A DNA stretch of 64,000 nt from Rhodeus uyekii (Eukaryota; Chordata; Actinopteri; Cypriniformes; Acheilognathidae): positions 3,720,001-3,784,000 of the forward strand of contig JAWRVZ010000014.1 in the NCBI GenBank assembly GCA_037043235.1, written 5' to 3'. A program made the position numbers and the translations under genes. Within the stretch, counting starts at the first letter, position 1; every line of letters starts with the position of its first letter. The notes under the pieces are model-generated. The model was not told the DNA's origin, made no database searches, and worked only from the letters and a program-made list of their open reading frames with translations. Shown one piece after another: positions 33,550-43,939 of this stretch.

Positions 33550-34075
33550 TATCTATAGCACGGTGCGGAGGAAGAGGGACGGTGCGGAGAAAGAGAAGCA
33601 GCCCGAGACTTACTGAACACTTCCTTCAGGTCAAGGTACTCCGGGGGCACGTTAGATAAATTTGTTGGCTCCTCCTGCAACACAGAACTAGACACAGACG
33701 AACATGCAGACACAAGACAAGAGGCATGGCACTGATCACTCCAATTCATGATGGTGTTGTGTCCCCAGTCAACCCTGGGATTGTGCTTAGTTAACCAGGG
33801 ATAACCGAGGACAACAGGAACCGAGGGAGAGTCTGTGAGGAAAAAGTCTATGGTTTCGATTTGATTACCTGCAGTGGTGAGACTGAGGGGAATAGTTTTA
33901 TGAGAAACATCTGGAAGGCTCTGACCGCCCAGAGTGTTGACTGGGATGGAGTGCGTGAGCGGTACGGTGGTAATCTTGAGTAGTAGTGCAAGTGAGTGAT
34001 CAATAAAGTTGCCCTCAGCCCCAGAATCCAGTAAAGCATGACACCAATGTGAAGAGTTAGCCCATTGAAGTCTTA
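33550..34075 (-). pseudogene. Sushi-like aspartic protease and linker
   Basis: The protease core reads CHALLDSGAEGNFIDHSLAL at about 34,045-33,985, with the DSG active site. A VVLGYPWLTKHNPRVDWG block near 33,815-33,760 marks the end of the fold, and the linker to RT follows with NVPPEYLDLKEVFSKSRAAS (about 33,660-33,600). It is in a different frame from both gag and the main RT frame. Confidence 0.85.
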
Positions 34076-34130
34076 CCGGGAGGAGTAGCCCCTGTCAGTA
34101 GCCCCCTCCTAACTGGCGGGCACTGGCCTT

Positions 34131-34682
34131 TTACCGGGCAGTGAAGGATGAAGTGTCCTTTTCCCCCACAGTAGATGCAAAGTCAGTGGGCCCTGCGGTG
34201 CTCTCTCTCTCAGCTGACCGGTCAAAGACCCTCCTCAACTCTTCTGCGAATGACTGGAACGAGCAGCAAGGGTCTTTTTTCTCCCACACCGCCGTTCCCC
34301 ATTTGGCTCGTCCCGAGAGCAGCATTATGACCAAGGCTACTTTGGCCTGTTCAGATGCATATGTCCGTGGTTGAAGAGAGAAGAATACAGAGCACTTAGT
34401 GAGGAAGGCTCTGCAGAAGTTGGGTTCACCGATATAATGTTCTGGGGGTGGTAGATGGGGTTCCTGCTGCCCTGCGGGACGGCTGATGGTGGGGGGAACT
34501 GGCGGTGGGTCTGGCGCAGCGGACACAGGCAGCTGTTGAATCCTATTGGTGAGCTCGGAAAACTGCGCCACCAACGCTTGTACGGCGCGCCCCGCAGCAC
34601 GTAGTTCCTCCTCTTGCCGATCTAGGCGCGCCATGTTGTTGGTAAAAAACTCCTGCCAGCTGGGGGTACTTGCTGAATCCAT
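34131..34682 (-). pseudogene. Sushi-like Gag, internally deleted
   Basis: Starts at the ATG 19 bases after the 5' LTR, with MDSASTPSWQEFF. It has a coiled N-terminal stretch (about residues 18-50), a Pro-rich spacer, then the capsid region PPPEHYIGEPNFCRAFLTKC and VALVIMLLSGRAKWGTAVW (about 79-135). The ending residues FAEELRRVFDRSAERE run straight into the nucleocapsid region in the wrong frame. The true zinc knuckle CIYCGGKGHFILHC is readable one frame over at about 34,185-34,145. An internal deletion plus frameshift therefore separates capsid from knuckle. Confidence 0.85.
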
Positions 34683-34687
34683 AGAAA

Positions 34688-34701
34688 TGGTTGAGTCGTT
34701 C
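34688..34701 (-). promoter_or_regulatory. Probable self-priming site of the sushi-like element
   Basis: Immediately after the 5' LTR the minus strand reads GAACGACTCAACCA. AACGACTCAAC can pair, with one G-U, to GTTGAGTTGTT in the LTR (34,968-34,978), about 25-30 bases downstream of a TATA-like TATTTAG. Tf1/sushi elements prime from the 5' end of their own RNA. No tRNA match is evident. Confidence 0.6.
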
Positions 34702-35139
34702 TGTCAGGATACAAACACAGACGGGATTCAGTTGCAAGTGATGTTGGTTTATTGTAAATACGGAGGAACACAAAGTAGCAGAATAGTCCGGGATATATAT
34801 GGCTGGCGGGTGACGCAGGGTCTCAATGGGCTGAGCAGTGATGATGACGTGCAATGTAAATCCAGAGTGATGATCGTGGCAAGTGAACACGGGAACACTA
34901 GGAACACTAGGAACACTAGGAACACTAGGAACACTAGGAACACTGGCGTGACATCACTGGGGCAAACAACAACTCAACAACATGGTGGTGGTGAGAAGGG
35001 AACTAAATAGGCAGGAGAAATGGGAATCAGGTGCATGAGATGATTGTTGAGTGTGTGATCAGTGACCACGCCTCCCACACTCACCTCACATGCACACACA
35101 GGCAGTAATTAGGAGACAACAAATTCATAAACCGTGACA
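34702..35139 (-). repeat. 5' LTR of the sushi-like element
   Basis: 438 bp, minus-strand TGTCACGGTT to ATCCTGACA. It has TATTTAGTTCCC as a probable TATA box at about 35,003-35,009 and ACAATAAACC as a polyadenylation signal at about 34,754. A 9-bp tandem repeat (GGAACACTA, about six copies) lies at 34,891-34,945. Confidence 0.9.
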
Positions 35140-35144
35140 CATCC

Positions 35145-35700
35145 TGTTGCTGTCAGCCAGAGCTGTTACAGATGGTTGATTTGGCAGCATAGGAGTCTAA
35201 CATACATTTTGCTCAGTCCATGAGGACAGTTGGAGTCAATTATGAGGAAATCCAACTGAACTGGAGCTCCTAATATTGCCAAGATGATTCAATGAGGAGG
35301 AAAATCATGTCACTGCAAAAAATAAATAAATAAATAAAATAAAATTTCACTGAAATTAAGAGTTTCTCAAGTGTTGTAAATGGAATAGTTTTGGAGCAGC
35401 CTGTTGTTAGTCAACGTATCCATGGATTCAGAACCCATCTATCCTTCTGTACAACATAAGTGGAGTGAAAGGTGTTTTCCCAGGAATAGAGAAACAACTC
35501 AAGAGGCTTTCAAAGTGTATTATGCAGCTATACAGAGTGGTTTAAGCAGCTGAAGTCCATGCCATTGTGGAAAGAAGGGCAATAACAAAACTCACAAAAG
35601 AAGTGATAGATAATTGTAATAGTCCAATTTGGTTGCAGCTTGTCTGGAATGGTAGTCAAAAATTAAATGGACTGAGCATGAATGTGTCAGAGTTCTGTCA
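35145..35700 (+). other. Right-hand continuation of the sequence hosting the sushi-like insertion
   Basis: Joins directly to 22,710 if the element and one CATCC are removed. Broken protein-like stretches are visible on the plus strand. An A-rich (AAAT)n run is at about 35,320-35,345. Family not recognised. Confidence 0.3.
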
Positions 35701-37889
35701 CTTTGATCTTGTTTTCTAGTGTTTTGTTGACAGAGCTCTGATATTTCCCTTGTGTCATGTCTCCATGGGTGCGCATGGCTTTGAGTGCCTCGAGTTACGC
35801 ACTTTCTTGTCTGTGTAGCATCTTGTGTGCAAGACTATAGCGTCGAGTAGTGATTGTCCGATCCCAAGACTTTGGTCTTGATCCGTCTTAGTTTTGTGTC
35901 AGGATTTGGAAATTCATGGCCCGTGTGTTTGTCCTTGTCATGAGTGCACAGGAGGAGCGTTTGGTCCTTCTCATGCTCTCGGCTTTGAGCTTTGTTTGAG
36001 CCATACTCGCAATTGTTCATGTTTACATCAGCCACGTGCTTTCATGTTCTGTTTTCATGTCGCGCACAGTTTGTGTTTTCATCTTTTCATCAGCTGTGCG
36101 CTGTCCCCTGTTTCATGTGAACATGAGGCTATGCACATCCGCATTGACTGTGTCTTCATGGCTTGCCATTTCACTGTGTAATCCCACCCGTCTTTTCCAC
36201 CTGTTATACTTTGATTTGTTCCAGCTGTTCCCAGCAGTTATCCAGCAGTTATCCTTCCTCCTGTATCTATTTAATCCCTTTTTGTTTGCTGTCCTGTGTC
36301 GCGTCTTTGTCATGTCATATGTCGCTACATGTCTTGTTCTGCCTAGTCAGTCCAGTCTATTTAGTTGAAGTCTTTTTTGGAATTGGGTTTGTCTTGCTAG
36401 ACTAAATGTATGAAATTCACAGAAATATGCTGAAATGTAGACAGGTAGGCAACCGTGCAATGGTAAATAAATATAAATGTACAACATGTTTTTAAGCTTT
36501 CTAATGAAAAAAGTAATATGAGTTTTAATATGAGTTTTATGAGTTTTTAAATCAGAGAGCTTATATCTTGTTGAGGTAATGTCCGAGGCCCGGATTGGAG
36601 AAAATTGGCAGAGCAGAAGTAGATCTTTTCATCTCTTTTCGGCTCATTACCTGCTAAGGGTTCTCCGTAGCTCATCCAACCCAGATTGTACAGAAAGAAA
36701 AAAAGAAGAGACAGTCAAGAGATGTTGACTGATTAATGTGTATGCGCTACATTTGTAATCTTTTTTCAGAAATCAGTGAACACTTTGTTTTATTTTAATT
36801 CAAGTTTTTAGTGGTCACTATGGTTTAAAAAATACAAAAAATAGTTGTGGCAGAAACTCAGGAAAACTTGCAAAATAGAACATCCAAAATAGCAGAGTGA
36901 CTTGAAAGACTATTCAAAATATAAAGATCTGTTCACGGTTCCACCATAAAACTTTTGCATAAAATACAAACAGAGATTGGTAAAAAAAATCCAATTGTTG
37001 ACAGATCATTGACATATTATATGAGTTAAACCTGTTATCTGCAATAAAAACTAAATGCTGGTGGAGTTTGATTTTGAAACAAGGATAGAACGAAATTGAT
37101 GATTTGGAGAATGAAGGTGTTGATCCTGAGGACCATGGGGAGTGAATCATTATCGTAAAGGGAAAAGGGGTCACGCAACTGACTAAGGCAAGTAATTCCA
37201 AAGAAATCTTTCACAAACCATTTAAAAGACCAGGCATATATACTGAAATTAAGCATCACACAAGTCAGATGCAATACCGTAAACCACTAAAACCAACATA
37301 ACTGCTTGTTCTGTGACAGTGAAAATAAATGTTTATGAAAAAGAAAAATGAATGAAAATGGGACAATGCTGTATGTCATGGGCCAAAGCACTTTGCAAGA
37401 TTTTGTAAGGCCGAAGTGTGTTGTAATGTGTGTGGGGGCAGACATAATAGTGCTGATTGAGAAAGGAGAAACACACACTTCAGACACTGACAACAAAGAC
37501 TGTATTTTTTAATTTATATATATTTTGTTTAATATTCTGTTACCTGTGATAAAGCAAGAAACATTCACTTTTCATAGTTTTTCCTCTGCAACACCAGTGA
37601 CATCAACACGCTCAACACAGTGAAAGTAATACAGAGCAAAGCATTTGGAACAAAGCTGAAAGTTTAAATTGAATTGTTCAAGACCATTTTTAAATGGTCG
37701 GAGCAGGGCCAGTCAGAATATCCAGTGTTTGTGAAACAGCATTCATGCATATACAAATTAATTAAGATACACTGGTATCAGAACAGTCTGGAAAAGTTTT
37801 CCCTTGGCATGAACGTGAAGCAAACAGACAATCCCGAGGAAGAGGAGGCTCTTCACTTGCAGATAACTACAGAATTGTAAATAATAGAT
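35701..37889. other. Unassigned DNA with an LTR-like patch
   Basis: About 35,690-36,400 is T/G-rich and repeats TTCATGT and TGTTTTCATG words. It contains CTATTTAATCCC, the same TATA-type block as LTRs in this window, so part may be an old LTR. Nothing recognisable lies in 36,400-37,889. Confidence 0.35.
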
Positions 37890-38330
37890 TTACCTGTGTG
37901 TATATAGATTTGCCTATGTGTGTATGCGAGGTGAGTGTGGGAGGCGTGGTCACTGATCACTCACTCATCATCATTCATCGCACCTGATATCCATCTACTC
38001 TGCCTATTTAGTTCCCATCTCGACACCACCTGCTTGTCGAGTCGTTGTCTCTTCCTGTGATCCCGTGCATGGCATTCCTGTGGTTAGTGTCTTCGTGTTC
38101 CAGTGTTCCAGTGTTCCAGTGTTCCAGTGTTCCAGTGTTCCAGTGTTCCAGTGTTCCAGTGTTCCAGTGTTCCCGCGTTCATGCGTTCACCACCACTCTG
38201 GGATTATTCACTGCACCGTTGAGCCCATTGAGTCCTTGCGTCACAGCCAGCCAACTACTGGACTGTCCTCGTTTTATGTTTCAATGAATCCTTCACTTGC
38301 AATTGAATCCGTTTCTGACTTTCCCTAACA
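37890..38330 (+). repeat. 5' LTR of the second sushi-like copy
   Basis: Aligns with the LTR at 34,702-35,139 from the GCGAGGTGAGTGTGGGAGGC block on and ends ATCCGTTTCTGAC...CCTAACA at 38,330. TATTTAG is at 38,005-38,011. An 8-bp tandem repeat GTTCCAGT, about nine copies, fills 38,096-38,172. The left edge is diverged and approximate, and no clean TG start or target duplication is visible. Confidence 0.75.
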
Positions 38331-38331
38331 G

Positions 38332-38344
38332 AATGACTTGACAA
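38332..38344 (+). promoter_or_regulatory. Probable self-priming site of the second sushi-like copy
   Basis: AATGACTTGACAA two bases after the LTR can pair with TTGTCGAGTCGTT (38,034-38,046), 13 pairs including two G-U. The LTR partner starts about 25-30 bases after the TATA box. A T-A pair in the other copy is C-G here. Confidence 0.6.
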
Positions 38345-38346
38345 CC

Positions 38347-38760
38347 ATGGATTCAGCAAGCAGCCCCGGCTGGCAGGACTTTGTAACCAGCAATATTTAG
38401 CGCCTAGAACAGCAAGAAGAGCAAATGCTTTCCACTTGGTGCGCCGTACAAGCATTGGTGGCGCATGTCTCCTAGCTGACCAATAGGATTCAACAGCTGC
38501 CTGTCCCCGCAGCACAGGTTCTCCCCACCACCAGCCGTCCCCACAGGGCAGTGGGACAGGTTCCTGCATGGGCTAGCTGACCACGTCCAACAAGAAATCT
38601 ACACCCTGGACCTTCCCACAGGACTCATCGAACTTGTCAAACTGGCAATGCGAGTTGATGCCCGGCTGGAGCGGGGCAAGTTTCATTCACCTCAGTCTAC
38701 AGGTCCAGGGTGCCCAGCATTTACCCCCACTTCATCCTCCACTGCCCAGTAAAAGCCAGC
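38347..38760 (+). pseudogene. Sushi-like Gag remnant, copy 2
   Basis: Starts with MDSASSPGWQDF at the ATG 16 bases after the LTR and follows the other copy's coiled N-terminal part, but has stops at about 38,398 and 38,476. The capsid core is largely deleted. A patch at about 38,600-38,690 (ELVKLAMRVDARLERG in the Leu-rich frame) represents the region before the knuckle, and the knuckle Cys residues are mostly lost. Confidence 0.75.
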
Positions 38761-38789
38761 ACCCGCCAGTAGGGAGGGGGCTACTGACG

Positions 38790-39278
38790 GGCACAATCAC
38801 AGTTAACAGGTCTTCCTCAGCGACTCTCCTCCCAGTTAGACTTCAATGGGCTCATTCGTCTCATCGTTGTCATGCACTGTTGGATTCCGGGGCTGAGGGA
38901 AACTTTATGGACCGCGCACTTGCACTTCATCTCAAGATACCTACTGAATCGCTGTCAACGCCCTAGGTGGCCAAAGCCTACTGGATATTTCTCACAGAAC
39001 TACCCCCCTCAGACTTACCACTGCAGGTAATCATATTGAGACCATAGACTTTTTAATCACTGACTCTCCCTGGAATCACTGGTACCCATCGTCCTCGGTC
39101 ATCCCTCGTTATCCAAACACAATCCCAGGGTTGACTGGGTACACAACACCATCACGAAATGGAGCGATCAGTGCCATGCCTCTTATCTTGTGCCTGCATG
39201 TTTGTCTGTGTCTAATTCTGTGTTGCAGGAGGAGCCGACAAAATTGTCTAACGTGCCGCGTACCTCGACCTGAAGGAA
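38790..39278 (+). pseudogene. Sushi-like protease and linker, copy 2
   Basis: Shows CHALLDSGAEGNFMDRALAL (38,871-38,930) with the DSG active site, then, in other frames, a VVLGHP/YPNTIPGLTG-like end of the fold (about 39,085-39,140) and the linker ending in FNKSRAASLPPHRP near 39,300. It corresponds to 33,550-34,075 of the other copy. Confidence 0.8.
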
Positions 39279-40270
39279 GTGTTCAATAAGTCTCGGGCTG
39301 CTTCTCTTCCTCCGCACCGTCCCTACGACTGTGCTACAGATACCTTACCAGGTATGTCTGCGCCTCAGAGTAAATTATACTCGCGTTCTACTCCTGAAAG
39401 GGAAGTCATGGATAAATACATTTCTGATTCTTTAGCTACCGGGTTCATCTTCTCCGGCAGGGGCGGGATTCTTTTTTTTTGAGGGGAAAAAAGGATGGCT
39501 CTCTGCGACCTTGCATTGGTTATCGGGGGCTGAACAACATCACGGTAAAGAACACCTATCCGTTGCCGTTGATGTCTTCAGTGTTCGAGAGGTTGCAGGG
39601 AGCATCTGTTCTCACGAAATTGGATTTACATAATGCATATAATTTGGTCCGCATAAAAGAGGGGGATGAATGGAAGACAGCATTTAATACACCTAGGGGC
39701 CTACACTCGGTTATGCCTTTTGGGTTGTCCAATTCCCCGGCTGTCTTCCAAGCACTCGTCAATGACGTGTTGAGAGACATGATAGATCAGTTCACATATG
39801 TTTATCTGGATGACATACTGATATTTTCTTTGTCTCTCCAGGAACATGTGCAACACGTCCGGTGAGTGCTCCAACGGTTGCTACAGAATGGGCTGTTTGT
39901 CAAGGCAGAGAAATGTGTTTTTAATGCACAGTTTGTTCCATTTCTAGGGTATACCATCTCGTCAGAGGGAGTGCCCATGGATCCTGACAAAGCTAAGGCT
40001 GTGGTAGAATGGCCAACCCCGGACTCTCGTAAGGCCCTGCTGAGTTTCCTGGGGTTCGCCAATTTCTACCGATGTTTCATTCATAACTTCAGCCAACTAG
40101 CCGCTCCTCTGACAGCCTTGACCTCCCCCAGAGCTACGTTCAGGTGGTGCAACGTTGCCGAAGCAGCGTTCTCCAAACTCAAGAGCCGCTTTGTTTCGGC
40201 TCCCATCCTGATCACCCCTGATCCCACATGGCAGTTTGTGGTGGAGGTCGAGGCTTCAGAGGTGGCGTAG
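39279..40270 (+). pseudogene. Sushi-like reverse transcriptase, copy 2
   Basis: Three open pieces. SLRPCIGYRGLNNITVKNTY (about 39,497) has Gly in place of a usual Asp. TKLDLHNAYNLVRI, MPFGLSNSPAVFQALVND and the catalytic YVYLDDILIF (about 39,797-39,826) follow, then a stop at 39,863-39,865. A further open piece has FLGYTISSEGVPMDPDKA and FLGFANFYRCFIHNFS. A T-run slippage lies at about 39,472. It is similar to but distinct from 32,501-33,547. Confidence 0.9.
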
Positions 40271-40641
40271 GGGTGGTTCTCTCTCAGCGCTCTCCCTCGG
40301 ATGATAAGATTCCCCCGTGCGTGTTTTTTTTTTTTTTTCTCATCGTTTGTCACCAGCAGAGCATAATTACGATACTGGTAACCGAGAATTGTTGTTGCAG
40401 CCCTGAGCCCTGGCATCACTGGTTAGAGGGGTCAGGGCTGCCTTTTCTAGTTTGGACTGATCACAAGAATTTAGAATACATCAGAACGGCCAAAAGACTT
40501 AACACCAGGCAGGCTCAGTGGGCTCTTTCTTTCAGACGTTTTGACTTTTTACTATCGTACCACCCGGGTTCCAAAAACATCAAACCTGATGCTTTATCTT
40601 GCATTTTTGATCGCTCCAAATGCCCATCCACTCCCGAGTAA
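40228..40641 (+). pseudogene. Sushi-like RNase H, copy 2
   Basis: Frameshifted after VVEVEASEVA. It continues with GVGVVLSQRSPSDD, LPFLVWTDHKNLEYIRTAKR and QAQWALSFRRFDFLLSYHPG. A long T run at 40,324-40,339 interrupts it. A stop follows DALSCIFDRS. Confidence 0.8.
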
Positions 40642-40649
40642 CTCATTGT

Positions 40650-41745
40650 TTCCACACTCGTATGGGAGGTCGAAGTGAAGGTCAAATCGGCCTTAGAAGG
40701 GGTAACGCCTCTGCCCGCCTCCAACCTAGTCGGTTGTTCATACCGGAGAGAGTCAGATCCGAGGTCCTCCAGTGGAGCCACTGTTCTAAGGTAGCTTGTC
40801 ATCTGGGAATCAGTTGCACCAGTTTCTTGGTTAAACAACGATTCTGGTGGCCGAAGATCGCCCGTGACAACTAAGATTTTGTGTTGGCTTGCTCAGTTTG
40901 TGCCCAAGGTAAGACTTCCAACCTTGCACCAGATGGCTAATTTGCTTCAGCCGCTGTCAGTGCCTTCGAGACCCTGGTCTCACAGAGCGCTAGATTTCAT
41001 CACCGCTCTCCCACCCTCCCAGGGGCATATGGTTGTTTTCACCATAGTGGACCGGTTCTCGAAGGCCGCACATGTCATACCCTTACCCAAATTACCTTTG
41101 CCTAAGGAGAGCATCTGTCATTGAACACGTCTTTCGCATTCATGGCCTCCCAACAGATGTGGTCTCTGACAGAGTCCCCCAATTTATTTCCAAATTTGGG
41201 AGAGAGAGTTTTGTGGGCTACTGGGTGCGAGCGTAAGTCTGTCTTCGGGTTTCCATCCCCAGAGCAACGGTCAAACCGAGCGAGCCAACCAAGATCTCGG
41301 GAGGTGTTTACGGTGTACCGTGTCTCAGAATCCTGCTTACTGGAGCCAGCAACTCCCATGGTTTGAGTACGCACATAAATCACTACCAGTATCATCCACG
41401 GGCCTGTCGCCTTTTGAATGTTGCTTAGGGTACCAGCCACTTATCTTTCCCATTCTGGAATCCGAAGCCGTGGTTCCCTCCGCTCACGTATTTGTCCAGA
41501 GGTGCCATCGCAGGTGGAGTAGAGTCTGAGAGACTACTGTAGGTGGGAGCGCGCAGCAAGGCTCAGGCTGATCGCCACCGGTCGAATCCTCCCGTATACA
41601 CCGTGGGTCAAAAAGTGTGTCTTTCTTCGAAAGATATTCCTCTCCGCTCCGTATGTAACAAGCTTGCTCCTAAATTCATTTTTCCGGTTTTCCTACCATT
41701 GGGATTATCCTACAACTTTGGTCACTCTCCATTTCACCTGCTGTG
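40650..41745 (+). pseudogene. Sushi-like integrase remnant, copy 2
   Basis: Recognisable pieces: the zinc-binding region (about 40,780-40,930), DFITALPPSQGHMVVFTIVD and RFSKAAHVIPLPKLP (about 40,995-41,100), WFEYAHKSLPVSSTGLSPFE (about 41,360-41,418), and the C-terminal PVYTVGQKVCLSSKDIPLRS (about 41,590-41,650). It has many frameshifts and stops. Similarity stops at about 41,700-41,745, so the C terminus and 3' LTR are absent. Confidence 0.8.
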
Positions 41746-42395
41746 AGCCCTCACTGTGTCTGCTGGATTATGGTCTTCCTGTTAGCCGCCTCGTCATGGT
41801 TGGTGAGTGAGTCTCCACTCTCTCTCTGACTGTCTCGTTAATTGCACAGTCTTTCCTGCGGACCCTCTGATCGTTCGACACCTCTGGCTGAGTTGGTCTC
41901 CACCCTCTCTGCTGGTGGTGTTGCTGTTTGCGGACGGCATCATTGCTCCCCGGGCTGGAGTTGTGGATGTGTATTCGTCGCACTGCTCATCTGTTTTATT
42001 TATTTTTCTTGTGTGACAATGTGTTGGATAATGCTGGACAAAAAGTTTGTTTTTCCTCTTCTCGTCATTAATGGCATCTACAACATGTCATTAACATACT
42101 CTACTTCTGTTTTGCGTACCAGTAACTGCTATCCGCGTCTTGACTCTGGGATCTATTAACTTTGTCGCTCGCTGGGGATTCTTCCCCGACCATGCTACGT
42201 TCATCGCTCTACCAAGCACTTGCGCAATGAACATCGTACTACTGCGCACTGCATTCCCTCCTTCTGGACCAGTAGATAGGTTGTTCATAGGACTTTGTCT
42301 ACATGTCATTCAAGAGATATTGCTTTATTAAGGTCCCTTGCCAGGGAGAATTGTCACCACCATGAGGTTAAATCTGGTGTTTACCTCAGAATGTT
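41746..42395 (+). other. Unassigned, possibly the 5' UTR of the following LINE
   Basis: No open frame over 110 codons and no recognisable domain. It lies between the truncated gypsy integrase and the LINE endonuclease, which makes a LINE 5' region plausible. This is inference from position only. Confidence 0.3.
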
Positions 42396-42399
42396 TCAC

Positions 42400-43190
42400 T
42401 ACTAAATTGCCGTTCTTTGACTGAAAAAGCTTCCCTAATCAATTAAATAATCACTGATGCTAAACTGGATATGTTGCTTCTCACAGAAACCTGGCAATCA
42501 CTGAATGACTACTTTCACCTGAACCTCCATCTGGTTATAAGTTTTTGTCTAAGCCACATCTCTGTGGTAGGGGTGGTGGGCTGGCAGTGGTTTATCGTGA
42601 TACTATGAAAATGATCATGACTGAATTTCATGATGCTAAATCTTTTGAATATATGGCTTTTAAAGTGCTTGCTCACACAACTCTGTTGGTCATATTAATA
42701 TATCGTCCTCCTAAGTCAGTCAAATTTCTTCTCTGAACTCAATGAGCTACTCACTCTGGCCTTTGCTGTATCCTCGCATGTTATGCTGCTTGGCGATTTC
42801 AATATCCATTTTGACACTGTCTGCTCTAATACCAGGGACCTTACATTAACTTTGGATAATTTCAGTCTCATACAACGTGTTGATTTTCCTACTCACAGCC
42901 GTGGTCACATGCTTGATCTTGTTTGCACGTCAGGAATTAATAACGTCTCTGTCTCTGGAACACAAACTGGTATTTCTGATCATAAACGTATTACTGTTAG
43001 ATTTGACTTTCCTCTTCTTGAACCTTGTCTCAAAACTACTATTAATTATCGAAATTTTGAATCTGTCGATCCACTGTCATTCGCAACTCTATTAATGCAT
43101 CTTCTCTGTCTTCTTACTCTGATTTATCTTGTCCTTCTGCTGTTCTTTCAACTTACAACTCTGCTATCTCTGAAGCCTTAGATAATCATG
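42400..43190 (+). pseudogene. LINE endonuclease remnant
   Basis: The APE-type endonuclease nicks target DNA to start target-primed reverse transcription. Visible are DMLLLTETW with the catalytic Glu (about 42,467-42,493), VMLLGDFNIHFDT with the Asp/Asn pair (42,780-42,818), and GISDHKRITVRFDF with the final Asp-His (about 42,972-43,012). Frameshifts lie between 42,540 and 42,740. The section 42,783-43,181 is open for 132 codons. Confidence 0.85.
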
Positions 43191-43499
43191 CCCCTATGTT
43201 AACTAAGCTGGTACCTACTTCTCATACATCACCCTGGTATACAACTGAGCTCTGACTCATTAAACAAACTAGCAGATGTCTTGAGCGCCGATATAGGAAA
43301 AGTGGCCTGGAGGTGCATCACCAAGATTTCTGTGCCCACCAGTTGAATTACAAATTAGCTCTCAACACTATGATCAACACTGCTAAAAGTGACCAAAGAC
43401 ATTATTTTCACTTGTTAAAAAACTTCTCAACCTATCATCACATCTCATCACTGGCTCAATTGAGCTCTGCAACTCATTCCTCCAATATTTTTGTAAATA

Positions 43500-43705
43500 G
43501 CTTTCCTGTAGCTTCCTGCAGCTTTCCTGTAGCTCAACCAGTAGAGCATTGGTGTTTGCAACGCCAAAGTCATGGGTTCGATTCCCAGGGAAAGCAAGAA
43601 CTGATTAGAATGTCAATGTGTTTCTTGAATGCAATGTAAGTCGCTTTGGGTAAAACCGTCTGCCAAATGCATAAATGTAAATAAATGTAAAAATGTAAAA
43701 TAAAA
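43500..43705 (+). mobile_element. tRNA-derived SINE
   Basis: The head GTAGCTCAACCAGTAGAGCA has an A box, and GGTTCGATTCCC is a canonical B box (about 43,576-43,587), as in a tRNA promoter. The tail GTCGCTTTGGGTAAAACCG and CTGCCAAATGCATAAATG is shared by many fish SINEs, followed by (AAATGTA)n and an A-rich end. It lies inside the LINE. Not a functional tRNA gene, as the body does not fold as a full cloverleaf with a CCA-side stem. Confidence 0.85.
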
Positions 43706-43939
43706 TAAAATCCATCTATGAAACATTTCCACCTAACTCATCTGAAGTGTTCTCTAACTGGTCCTCGCCACAGCCCATAAAACACACCCTCTCTAGCTTT
43801 ACACCCACCAATATGACGGCTGCTAGAAATTTAATTGCTCATTTTAGCTCATCCACTTCTCAAACTGCCTATCTGCCATCTCCTCTCCTATTGCTCATCT
43901 AATCAATTGCTCTTTTTCTTCTGGCTCTGTCCCACTATC

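Larger units (their letters stand above)
22711..35139 (-). mobile_element. Sushi-like Ty3/gypsy retrotransposon with nested insertions
   Basis: A minus-strand LTR retrotransposon bounded by related LTRs (22,711-23,105 and 34,702-35,139) and by the 5-bp duplication CATCC at 22,706-22,710 and 35,140-35,144. From right to left it has a self-priming type leader, gag, protease, RT, RNase H and integrase. A second retrotransposon (23,193-31,127) lies inside it, and the 3' coding end of the host element is missing at that junction. The Gag and pol resemble fish sushi-type chromovirus relatives, and a plus-strand relative lies at 37,890-41,740. Multiple frameshifts make it inactive. Confidence 0.9.

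Noticed and set aside
34546..35010. 154-codon plus-strand frame antisense to the sushi-like gag and LTR
   Set aside because: It runs antisense through gag and the LTR and includes the 9-bp array. No independent support.
36036..36405. Cys/Phe/Leu-rich plus-strand frame of 110 codons resembling a membrane protein
   Set aside because: T/C-rich, low-complexity sequence in an LTR-like patch gives such composition. No signal of a real gene.
34880..38180. Regular short repeats that might suggest a CRISPR-like array
   Set aside because: These are head-to-tail 8-9 bp units without spacers inside LTRs, in a vertebrate genome.
41807..42159. Overlapping plus-strand frames of 69-105 codons after the gypsy integrase
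   Set aside because: No domain, and they overlap one another in different frames. Most likely LINE 5' non-coding sequence.
43530..43600. Possible tRNA gene
   Set aside because: A and B boxes are present, but the cloverleaf is incomplete and the sequence continues into a SINE tail within a LINE.
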